Shown here: in pieces, positions 55,228 to 64,000 of the stretch
Layout of the letters: every line of letters begins with the position of its first letter
Position numbering within the stretch: the first letter of the stretch is position 1
NCBI GenBank assembly: GCA_964016985.1
Contig: OZ024828.1
Location: 27,162,581-27,226,580, forward strand
Direction: 5' to 3'
DNA: 64,000 bases
Source: Anodontia alba
Lineage: Eukaryota; Mollusca; Bivalvia; Lucinida; Lucinidae
Position numbers and translations under genes: made by a program
Notes under the pieces: model-generated
The model's input: the letters and a program-made list of their open reading frames with translations, nothing else
Database searches by the model: none
What the model was told of the DNA's origin: nothing

Positions 55228-55666
55228 CTGGCTAATGGGAGCTGAAAAGATAATCGATTATCAGTCCTGCCATTGTGATCGATAATCGATTAGTAGTCAC
55301 TAAAGATTTGGTCATAATTTTACCTGAGTGAGCATGATTCTTACCATATGTTATACTTTATTGTATGTATTTGGTCAGGCAGGCCTGAGCAAACCGTGTA
55401 GACCCTGCGGCATCTCATCAGGGTCTACACTGTTTGCCACCCATCCAGCTATTTTTAAACACAACAGTGGGTAGTAAACTGTACTTGTTCAAATTTTAGA
55501 TTAAGTATGGTAAGGAGTTGAGGTGTCTGAATACTAAGGTTAAATACGTTAAAGTAACAAACACAGAAATCAAATGATCGATTATTAGCAAATCAGTAAC
55601 GATAATCATTTTTGTGTAATTTATCGATCAATTAATCGATTATCTAATTAATTGTGCCAGCCTCAC
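55228..55666. mobile_element. ATAATCGATTATC element split by a MITE
   Basis: GGCTGGCTAATGGGAGC at the left and AATTAATTGTGCCAGCC at the right. GATAATCGATTATCAG and ATCGATTATCTAATT recur in the arms. A GGGTAAATATGGTA-type MITE (about 55343-55556, core GTAGACCCTGCGGCATC) interrupts it. Confidence 0.7.
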
Positions 55667-55725
55667 TGACAATGGCATCAAACAGCATGCAACATAGTAA
55701 AAGGCTTATAACCTCACGAAGCACA

Positions 55726-55905
55726 ACCCTAGCTCCAGGTAAGAGGGGGTAGCCACATTATAACATTTTTTCTTATTTCTCCGTAAAAACATGTTGTGGT
55801 ACTTGATGAGGTGCTTCTAATGAGTACCACAACATACGTTTTTGTGAAGATATAAGAAAAGTGTCAATAATTTTTGGCTGGAAAAAGTGCCCTATCTGGA
55901 ACTGT
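55726..55905. mobile_element. GTGGGTACTCATTAGAA MITE
   Basis: AGCTCCAGGTAAGAGGGGGT at the left, GTGGTACTTGATGAGGTGCT / TCTAATGAGTACCAC shortened stem, GTGCCCTATCTGGAACTGTG at the right. Confidence 0.8.
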
Positions 55906-56061
55906 GAGCAATGATTATGTCACGTTTCCAAGGCTTCGGCTGCAGTGCACTGGCATCAGTACAGAAGATGCCAACTGAAAAGATGAACTAAAGTCACTTT
56001 TAGGAGGACTTGAAAACTTTCAAATTTTCTTCTGGAGCATAAATCAACTGAAAACTATTAC

Positions 56062-56412
56062 TGTATTCGACCTAATTACCGCACTGTGCACTTAGGTTTT
56101 TCAAAATTATTAGAAAAACGCAGTAAAAATATCCACCTTTTAAGGGCATACTTTTAAGAAAGATCAGCAGAGGACATTTAATGATGGTTTTTATGCGATA
56201 TTATTTGCTGAATTTCTTTATGAAAACATATGCTGTGGGTACTCATTTCAATTGCCTCGACTTGTCGAGGCAATTCAAATGAGTATCCACAACGTATGTT
56301 TTTATAAAGAAGTAGATAAAAGTGCACTGTTTGTAGTGAGAAGACTCCTAAATTACTTGACTGTGTGCTTATACATGTAGGAGCATGTGCGGTAATTAGG
56401 CCGAATACGGTA
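56062..56412. mobile_element. TTGACCTAATTACCGCAC element, copy 2
   Basis: TGTATTCGACCTAATTACCG and CGGTAATTAGGCCGAATACG are the ends, flanked by TA. The centre is GTGGGTACTCATTTCAATTG / CAATTCAAATGAGTATCCAC. The nested core matches the GTGGGTACTC MITEs. 56413-56960 holds nothing recognised. Confidence 0.85.
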
Positions 56413-56965
56413 AGTTGTTACTTTGCCAGATTTGTTCTTACATACTGTATCATGCCACAGCCATTATCTTGCCTATAGAATAAGAATATTATCTTTTATT
56501 ACATTTTCAGCTGTGATTTACTGAGATTTGTCAGTGAATTATAATCTTTAATTCACTGAGTGAATTATTTCATTTTGAATGTTTTTACATCATAAATGCT
56601 AGGCGATGTTGCTGACGTTGTTGGTAACAACATCAACATAGCTGACATTTCGCAGAAAATTTGATAAAATCATGGAAATCAGACTGCAATTTTCACGTCC
56701 AGCTGGCATTTTTGAGGAAAGACCTGCAATGCAAATATAAAGTATGATGTTCTTAATAATCCAGCTAAACTTTCATGACATTGTTGTGTCTGTATTTCAA
56801 GCACAGTAATCATGATTTTTGCATTAAAGTGAAAACCAGATGGCCTCTGATTTTCAAACTAAACCACGCCTCCTGAAATTCATGCACTGACTGGAACTAC
56901 TTTGGCAGGAAATCATAACGGGTATATGTGAAATTTCGAAGGTAAAACATGACTGAAAATGTGGT

Positions 56966-57121
56966 TTATTTGGTTGTTTTGAACGATTACAGAGAAATAA
57001 TTTACTTGTGTTCTAAGGTTTGCTTGTAAAAAACTCATTCGCTTTGCTCACTCATTTTTTACGCCCAAGCCTTAGAACACTAGTGAATTATTTCTCCGTA
57101 ATCGATCAAAACAACTAAATA
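56966..57121. mobile_element. TTTATTTGGTTGTTTTGA palindromic MITE
   Basis: TTGTTTTGAACGATTACAGA is mirrored by CTCCGTAATCGATCAAAACA, and TTGTGTTCTAAGG by CCTTAGAACACTAG. The loop near 57040 is CATTCGCTTTGCTCACTC. Confidence 0.82.
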
Positions 57122-57160
57122 ACTCTATATATTTTATTCTATTTATTTCTTTTTTCAAAA

Positions 57161-58450
57161 GCTGAATCGCTTGAGGAATGTGTCGGGAGGCTCTTGACTT
57201 AGAAAGAAGCAATCGAGGAGAAAGAACTGACAGTAAATGCAGGAAAGACAAAGATCATGATCTGTGGTATGGGCCTGGACCTCCTGCAGAGTTCAGGCGA
57301 GTTTCCATGCGCCATCAGTCGCACTGGAGTGGGCAGCAACAGCATCTTCCGCAATAGCCGCAAGCAGTGGGTGAACAAGAAATGCAGTGGGCTCAAGCAC
57401 TTGACAAAGGACCCTGATTACATATGTACATTGTGCCAGGGAACTACACGCCTCTTGGATGGAGGGAAGTCCAAGTCGGACCTGACAAGCTAGAGGTGGT
57501 AGCTTCCTTTTGCTATTTAGGAGACATGCTCTCAGCAGCCGGTGGCTGTGAACTTTCAACCACGTTCTTCTTCCTCGAAGAAGTTCAAGGAGCTGCTACC
57601 AGTCCTCTTCCAACCACCTCTCTTTCAAGACATGTGGTGGCGAGTACAGCTCTTGTGTGCAGAGCATAATGCTCTCTGCCAGTGAGACTTGGCCACTGAC
57701 AAAGCCAAACCTCCGTCGTCTGCAGCAGAGTAACAGGACAATGATCAGACAGATCTGCAATGTCAAGCCGCCACACTGTCACCATCAGGTCCAATGAGCT
57801 ACTTATGCGGCTTGGCATTGAGTAACTGGACCTCATTCTGAAGGAGAGAATTTGATTGTTGGGGTTGAACGACAGGACATGTCAACCCTTGTGGGTCATT
57901 TTGTGTCGTCTCCCAGAGAAAGGGAGAAATGAGATAGAAGAGATAGTAGAGAAGATGAAAGAGAGGGACAGAGAAGAAAGAGGAACAGGAATGAAAGTGA
58001 AGAAACAGAAGACATAAAAACATTCCTCCTCTACCTTTAGCTGCTACAAGGATAACAGGCCTTGCCCAGCTGCAACCCAATATCAGTTGGATGCCCCAGT
58101 GATGTAAGATACATGACACCTTCGCCATACCAGACCACCCTACCTCCCCCTGAAGGACAGAAGGCTCTGCTGGGTATGGACATGTGGAATGCTCCAATGG
58201 TGCAGTCAAGACAGCCTGAGACATACAGGTTGATGGAAAGCATGGGCCTGAGAAGCCCAAGATGACATGGAGCTGACAGAGAGTGGAAGCTCTCAACTAC
58301 TGACCCTCATGATAGACACCTGGAGATCTGACGTCAGATCTGCCATGCATGCAGCGAGCCAGCTACCTGAAAGGGGGACCACTGATGTGGATGTTGCCCC
58401 TGAATCTGCACATTAATAAAAAATACGATGACGATGATGACGTCTGTCTG
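57161..58450 (+). pseudogene. Non-LTR retrotransposon RT relic (3' part), interrupted
   Basis: The translation matches the C-terminal part of a LINE reverse transcriptase. It opens ESLEECVGRLLT, then TAG where Trp is usual, then VNAGKTKIMICGMG in the same frame. EFPCAISRTGVGSNSIF and KKCSGLKHLTKDPDYICTLC follow, a PHD-like Cys/His module with several Cys replaced. After a deletion comes EVQVGPDKLEVVASFCYLGD with MLSAAGG, the typical RT thumb. Later fragments (TWRSGVRSAMRAASQ-type) are out of frame. A 299-bp SINE-like element lies at 57851-58149. The 3' end is a short GATGAC-type microsatellite (58425-58445), not poly-A. Stops and frameshifts make it dead. Confidence 0.82.
57851..58149 (-). 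mobile_element. SINE-like element B, copy 3
   Basis: It is bounded by CTGAAGGAGAGAA (57838-57850) and CTGAAGGACAGAA (58150-58162). Body as in copies 1 and 2. The LINE relic reads on from AAGGAGAG-type to AAGGACAG-type sequence on either side, confirming insertion. Confidence 0.87.
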
Positions 58451-58843
58451 TCTCTCTCTCTTTCAATACTGAGTCAATCCATATCTGATCCATCACCGGT
58501 TTAGGCAGGTAACTTAACCAGGTTTCTCACAAGCAGCCTGTCTGTCTATCTATGGCCTTATATTGTAAACATGGTAAAAACATTATTTAGTAAAGTAATA
58601 ACTAAGATATTCAATTGAATTTATGATTTTCATTATAGTCATAAAAAGAATATTCGGTTCAAAATTCATATGGAGTACAAACAAAAGACAGTGTGGTGAG
58701 CTTACCACATATATTCCAAACACAATGGCACACTTTGGAATTCTGTTCTACAGGGTGATAAATTTGGTGATCTGAGTTGGTCTTTTGATTAATTTAATAT
58801 CATAAGTACTGGAATACCCCTTGAAAAGTCCAAAATTAATAAT

Positions 58844-59053
58844 TTAACCCTAGTTCTGCTGAACCCGGATCTGTCCTGCCATTGCAAACAGTGTAGATCC
58901 AGATCAGCTGGCTTCTGAAGAAGCCAATTGATCTGGATCTGCACTGTTTGCCATTAAGTATGTGAATTTATATCAACAATGTGGATCAAGTAACCTGGCT
59001 GAAAATTAGAAATGGGTGTGGCATCTTAATTTATTCAACAGGACAAGGGTTAA
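58844..59053. mobile_element. TTAACCCTNGTCCTGCTGAA MITE, copy 10
   Basis: 210 bp, TTAA at both ends, core CAGCTGGCTTCTGAAG / AAGCCAATTGATCTGG. In USP intron 1. Confidence 0.9.
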
Positions 59054-59277
59054 GAATTCTGTTAAAAGAAATAAAAAAAAAATTACCCGTCTTAATACTT
59101 ATGCTATTTATTGTCAACATGGGGGCTTCAAAGAAGAACTTACAAGTAATATAGTTATATACATTGTAGGTATCCGTGAAAACAGAATTTGTTTTAAGCC
59201 TTTAATTATATATAAATATATATGAAAGAAACAAACTATTCTAGATTGATAGTTAATAATAATAATGGATAATAACC

Positions 59278-59470
59278 ATAGCACTAGTTAAGGCGCTTTT
59301 TTCAATCCAAAAGTATTGATATTTTTCTTATTTCTCCACAAAAACATATATTGTGGGTACTCATTAGAAGTGCCTCGGTGAGGCGCTTCTAATGAGTACC
59401 CACAACATATGTTTTCGTGAAGAAATAAGAAAAATATTTACCAGATACCCCCTCTTATCTAGACCTATGA
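59278..59470. mobile_element. GTGGGTACTCATTAGAA MITE, best preserved copy
   Basis: GTGGGTACTCATTAGAAGTG then CCTCGGTGAGG then CGCTTCTAATGAGTACCCAC. Outer arms AAAAGTATTGATATTTTTC and CTCTTATCTAGACCTATG. A useful reference for the family. Confidence 0.9.
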
Positions 59471-59754
59471 TAACTAAATAATATTATAACCATATTATTC
59501 TGTTGCGGAATTGGTTACATCTACATGTAATTAACCATTTAAAATACAAGAGTAATTCCTTTTGTGTAATCTCTTCTGCAAGAGACAATGAATACAATAG
59601 TGCTTCAGTAAACTGCAGAAAAATAAAGCATATACCCATAAATGCTTTAATATATATAACTTAAAAACTTAGAAGTTATAATGGCTTTGCTGTACCTACA
59701 CGTTGTCTCCAGGTCCTTACCCGGATGGATATCTTAGGTCACCAGGTAAGGTAT

Positions 59755-59796
59755 TGTTTCCTGAGACACTTCCTACAAAGAACAGCAGACAACACT

Positions 59797-59827
<31 letters not shown>

Positions 59828-60000
59828 CAAAAGATATGGTCTGATATTCTATGCAAATTGTCCAGCCTTCATATCTTCTTTTTTTTATTTTCATTTTTTG
59901 GCACATTGTCTAGCCTTCATTTTTTTTTTCTTTTTAAAAAAAAAAAAAAATCACAGTGTTGTCTGTTGAGTTTTTTTAACCCAGTATACTAGGCAAATGA
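59755..60000. mobile_element. TTAACC-CTGCTGAAA MITE with long T and A tracts
   Basis: AGCAGACAACACTTTTATTT ... GTTGTCTGTTGAGTTTTT with a TATGCAAATTGTC core. T run 59806-59825 and A run 59935-59950. A SINE tail fragment (GCCCAGTCAACACTGTTAAG) is at about 60078-60140. A further degraded copy lies near 60460-60560. Confidence 0.6.
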
Positions 60001-60564
60001 TATTTTGAAATTAAAGAAAACAGGCCTTGTCATGCGCCTTCTTCCAACCTGATGGATTTGATCTGTTTTGGAATTATATAGCCCAGTCAACACTGTTAAG
60101 ACCATGTTCAGCAGGTCAGTTAACCTATTCAATGGACCTGCAATCACAAAACATCTAAAATTTTAACACAGTGCTCCAGCTAGGATTTTAGGGCAGAGGG
60201 ATGCTGGGTAGGGCACTTTTGCATGTGTTGGCAAAAAAATACCCTTTTTTTTTTTTTGTCTTTGAAATAGTCAATTATCAGTACCATTATGATCAGTAGT
60301 GTACTGTGCAATTCAGCCTCATGTAACATAGATCTATTACTTTATTTTTTTGAAACAGTAAGAGAAATAAATTAAATGGGGTCTTACAATTTATATTTTT
60401 TATTTAGGACTGAACTTTGGGATTACCTTTCTTCAATGAGAGAAAATTCTGTGTATCACAATAGTAGCAGACGGCATTTAGTTTGTTTTTTTTTCCTTTG
60501 TAAATTGTCCACATTTCACGTGAATAGTTTGGCATAGAATAGTTCGGCGCCTTAAGGGCTAGAG

Positions 60565-61590
60565 TGTGTCAATATTTGACTGATATTTTACGCTACAAGA
60601 AACTGATTCACTTAGAGTCAACAATTTGGTCACACAATATATTATTGTATCAATTAAATTTCAATTTTTATTGAGTAGTAGATCCTCCTCCTACCAAGTG
60701 CTCTCATCTCACGGGTGGTAAACTGAGGAACTACCACGAAATTGTGTTAACGTAATTTCGTTCCCACGCCACATCCGGGACATAGCGGGGTAGTGCCAAC
60801 GTCATAAAAATAGACAAACAAATGTTGGTGTCATTTTTATTTTTATTTTATTTTACCACGACGAACGAATTATGGGGAAATCGGGCAATGTGATTCCATG
60901 TAAATATGTCTCAGCTTCCTCTATGGACCCAAATTTTATCGGAAAAGTCATTTGCTTTCTTTCGTGTTATCTAAACAGATAATCATATTAAATATTACAT
61001 TTCTACCTTTTTATGTAATTTATTAAATGGTCATTATCTTTTCTCTCTGATGTCCAAGACTTAGTACTAAACTTGGAATTAAATCTCATAATAGTTCAGC
61101 CTCTGTATTACTATTCAAGGGGAATAACTAGGAAATTCTGTAAAGAAAACCGCATCTATTTTTCCCCTTTCGTCAGAAAACGGAGAAAGTGAATTCAGGA
61201 CAAGAAAACTTCAGCAAACACCATCACCATCTCATAATCTCTCTCTCTCTCCCTCTCTCTTTTGATCGTGTATGTATATTAAATGATTTGGTTGATCGGC
61301 GAATGCGCACGGGCAATTTAGAACAACTGGTGCAGCGAAAACTAGTTCGGGCTTTCTTTCTTCTGACTTTCTGCCCTGAAATTTTAAATCCGTGCAGTCT
61401 GATCAGTCTTTGCAGGGCCACTCTGTACAGTGTAGGTAGCTAGTGACCCAAAGTGTCTCAGGTGGACTGGGAAGACTGGTCAGCCTGCGCGAGTCTTCTT
61501 TTTTTCCACCATTTATTTTAGTGTTGGTCAGCGGCGTGAATAATAATAAAAAAAAAAAGCTGTGAAATCCCGGCGTTCTGAATGACAAAA
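60565..61590. other. Unassigned, mostly unique DNA
   Basis: Contains short CpG-bearing stretches (60700-60800), a (CT)n tract at 61241-61260 and AATTAAATTTCAATT-rich DNA. The frames at 61189-61588 overlap each other on both strands and have no recognised domain. No USP exon 1 was found here. Confidence 0.5.
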
Positions 61591-61591
61591 A

Positions 61592-63161
61592 AATGGATGG
61601 ATGGCTATTTTATTTATAGACGCCCAACCCTAAAAGGGCATATAGCGTCTAATAAGTTGTATATTATATGATGATTTTATTTAATGAGAAATTAAAAATA
61701 TCTAGGATTGATGTGTTCATTTTAAAAAGATAAAGTATCAATGATTTTAAATTATTAAAAATACAGATCATATTTTATTAAAAAGTCTGATCTCTTTCAG
61801 AAAGTCGAGTATTTTCTGAGTTGGCATATCATTAAAAAGTTCCTTTATATTTTTTACATTAAAATACTTTGTGCGAATATAATTAAATTCAGCACAAGTG
61901 ACAAGAAAAGGTTTGACCGTAAAAGGTTCGTTACAAGGAATGCAGAATGGAGCTTGTTCATTTTTTAATATGTAAGAATGAGTAATTCTAGTGTGTCCAA
62001 TTCTACATCTCGTGATTTTTGTTTGTTCTTTTCTGCTGTAATTAGACAATGTGCATTTGCTGTTAAAATTTGGTTTTATTTCATTTAGTTTATTTTGAGT
62101 TTGTGTTTCCCAAACAGACTGACATTTATTGTTAATGTATAGACGGATGTTGGATTTAAAGTCGTAGTGAGGAATTTTAAAATTGGTTATCACTAAGGAT
62201 AGTGCAGATTTAGCTTCTAAATAGGCTAATTCATTTCCACGAATATTAACGTGGCTGGGAAGCCAACAAAATACAATTTCTTTTGAAACTGAAAGGTAAT
62301 AATACATTTTTTAAGAATTTGCTGAATTAATGGGTTTCTATGGTGTAAATCTTTAAGAGATTTTAATACGGAAAGAGAATCTGAATAAATGATGAACTGT
62401 TTTTCAGACTGATCTCTGATATGGTAAAGTTCAATATCAATTGCCTTGGCTTTGGCAGTAAAAATGGAGCTATTATCAGGTAATCTGATACTGTCAGTAA
62501 AATTTGGACTAATAACAGAACAAGCAACTTTCTCATCTTGTTTCGAACCATCTGTATAAATTGACAGGTAATGTTTATAATTTGATTTGATTTCTAAAAA
62601 TTCATTTTTAAAAATATGCAACTCAACTTCTGTTTTTTTATTTTTATGAAGGTCTAATACAATCTTTGGAGGGTTTAACGTCCATGGCTCTTTTGATGGA
62701 AAAGAAAAATGCTGAACATTTTTAATATTAATATTGGCCTCTTCAAGTAACAGTTGTATTCTCAGGCCAAGGGGTTTAATAGCCGTTGGTTTATTGTTGT
62801 AAAATCTTTCATATTTAGGATTAAAAACACAATCATAGGCTGAATTTCGTGGATTGGCAGCTAATTTAGTAACATATTGAAGAGATAATTTTTCCCTTCT
62901 TATATATAGTGATGGTTCATTTGATTCAGCATATAAACTTTCGATGGGGGAAGTACGAAAAGCCCCTAGAGCCAGACGTAAACCTTGGTGATGAATAGTA
63001 TCCAAAGATTTCAAATAAGATTTTCTAGCGGATGCATAAACTATGGATCCATAATCCAGTTTAGATCGAATTAAAGATCTATAAAGATTTAAAAGAACAG
63101 TACGATCTCCTCCCCAGTCAGAACTGGAGAGAACTTTAAGAATATCAACAAACAAATGGGC
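61592..63161 (-). pseudogene. 5'-truncated LINE with RT thumb and RNase H, inactivated
   Basis: The minus strand starts in the RT thumb (WGGDRTVLLNLYRSLIRSKL, then DYGSIVYASARKSYLKSLD and LGAFRTSPIESLYAES), as in jockey/I-group LINEs. It runs into an RNase H domain: YTDGSK (first Asp present), FTAKAKAIDIE where Glu is expected but Lys is found, YSDSLSVLKSL (Asp present), and WLPSHVNIRGNELAYLEAKS where the last catalytic Asp is Tyr. A one-base shift in the T6 run at 62307-62312 separates two frames (63155-62226 and 62307-61768). The second frame carries a C-terminal Cys/His segment (CIPCNEPF...). The 3' UTR has a GACGC...GCGTC hairpin (61620-61653) and a CCAT repeat tail (61605-61591). Confidence 0.9.
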
Positions 63162-63163
63162 TC

Positions 63164-63190
63164 AAAAAAAAAAAAAAAAAAAAAAAAAAA
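63164..63190. repeat. A27 tract at the 5' border of the LINE
   Basis: 27 uninterrupted A on the plus strand, directly beyond the 5' truncation of the minus-strand LINE. Read on the LINE strand it is poly-T, so it is not that element's own tail. Confidence 0.9.
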
Positions 63191-63217
63191 TTACAGAAGT
63201 GAACCATCAAGTATCAC

Positions 63218-63324
63218 CTGCTCGTCGTAGCCCCACCAAACAAGGCAGAAATTGTGTGATTTGTCTTTAGAATTTTATATTTTTCCCATTCTAGCTCTTT
63301 CTGCTTTCTTTTCAAAGATGGCAT
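63218..63324 (-). other. Possible small coding exon
   Basis: ATG at 63324 opens MPSLKRKQKELEWEKYKIL with about 16 more residues, rich in Lys/Glu. A possible donor CAG|GTGATA lies at 63218/63217; without splicing the frame ends at TGA (63216-63214). It follows an AT-rich stretch, and the next 55 bases lead into the A27 tract. No family is recognised. It could be a first exon or a retro-element piece. Confidence 0.25.
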
Positions 63325-63617
63325 TTTGAAACGCAATACATTGTTTAACAACAGGAATCAAGATCAGGAATGAAACTTACAATATTAATATTTTGTTTAA
63401 CTAATTATTTGCAATATTATTGCATAATTAATTGGAATGGATCATCTAATTGTAAGGGTGAATTGGTTAAACAACAATAGTGATCTACTTTAATTTCGCG
63501 GTGACTGAACGCACCATACAACTTCAAAATAGCCGAAAAATAACGGTATATCTATCAACGTAATTATGTTATGGTAATACCATTAACTAAAAGCAGGGCT
63601 TCCATTAACTTCCAGAC

Positions 63618-63905
63618 TCAGGAAGTCCCAGACTTCCTACCCCTCAAATTTGGAAGTCCCACAGGAAAATCTAGGAAGTCCCACTTTTTTTTCCGTGCTG
63701 CGGCGGTCTTCCCTTTCTTTAGTAGAACATAGGTTCTTATTTCAGTGTCACACAGAATCATCATGATATACGCTTCTCTTAGATGTGTTTTAAAAATGTC
63801 CTTATCGCTTATTAAAATTCGATCGCATCTTTTTGGAAAGCCTGTACTTGTATGTCGGACCTTAGCGAAAGCATCAACATTGGTACAACTTTGCATTCGT
63901 TTCAA
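63618..63905 (-). other. Unrecognised open frame of up to 95 codons
   Basis: The first ATG is at 63896. Residues such as RCDRILISDKDIFKTHLREA and a basic KKGKTAAARKKK stretch look protein-like. The C-terminal part is DNA with three GGAAGTCCC words (63621-63683), suggesting repeat origin. No acceptor with a proper AG lies upstream within the T/C-rich tract. It may be part of an older transposon or a host exon; no domain is claimed. Confidence 0.25.
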
Positions 63906-64000
63906 AGCCCAGAGAAAGAAAAAAGAAAAGAAAATACATGAGAGAAAACACCCAAAACATGTTTTCTTAAAAATAAACTATGTTGAAATTATTTTGCAGA

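Noticed and set aside
57799..58296. 165-codon minus-strand frame
   Set aside because: It is antisense to the LINE relic and SINE-like element B; parallel shadow frames appear in the other B copies (5998-6237).
58681..58760. Candidate USP exon 1 before a GTAAGC donor
   Set aside because: The encoded residues lack the first-strand Asp motif and do not end in T before the donor.

Overview
The window looks like AT-rich nuclear DNA from an invertebrate animal, most likely a marine bivalve mollusc. This is inferred from three things: spliced exons of an animal-type universal stress protein (USP), tRNA-derived SINEs and LINE relics, and a dense crop of palindromic miniature elements and hairpin-flanked tandem-repeat elements of the kind known in bivalves. 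There are no operons, ribosome binding sites or CRISPR arrays. Most long open frames are accidents of repeats; a frame that reads well in a palindromic element usually just reflects the hairpin.

The one host gene that can be supported lies on the minus strand and spans most of the window. Three exons (54693-54613, 6599-6493, 2307-2107) have consensus splice borders and compatible phases. Joined in order they give the body and C-terminus of a USP-domain protein, ending in the ATP-binding signature G-x2-G-x9-G-S. The first exon should end in the T of a TGG codon. It was not found below 64000 and is probably just outside. The intron between exons 2 and 3 is about 48 kb and is packed with mobile elements.

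Layout. 1-2.1 kb: two copies of a GGGCCCAG palindromic MITE, one split by a 908-bp element. 2.1-6.6 kb: USP exons 4 and 3, an 806-bp TIR element, a 94/132-bp minisatellite, and a SINE split by a second SINE. 6.7-13.3 kb: alternating MITEs. 13.8-17.5 kb: tandem-repeat elements. 17.6-31 kb: MITEs, a 28-bp minisatellite, a hairpin-headed tandem element and a stretch of unique AT-rich DNA. 33-36 kb: a duplicated module split by a 2.3-kb repeat element, which itself contains a 687-bp insert of different composition. 37.6-42.3 kb: MITEs, including a three-deep nest. 42.7-47.1 kb: a repeat element split by two further tandem elements and a SINE. 47-60 kb: SINEs, MITEs, a pogo-like element, a 1.8-kb tandem element inside a MITE, USP exon 2 and a LINE relic. 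61.6-63.2 kb: a 5'-truncated, dead LINE carrying an RNase H domain. 63.2-63.9 kb: two unexplained minus-strand open frames.

The main message is architectural. At least ten palindromic families with different ends share a small set of hairpin cores. Four tandem-repeat elements share a hairpin-tandem-hairpin-GCTAAAA plan. Nested insertions often leave reconstructible empty sites, so the order of events can be read. The best candidates for something undescribed are the interchangeable hairpin cores, the four-member hairpin/tandem superfamily and the 687-bp insert at 33981-34667.
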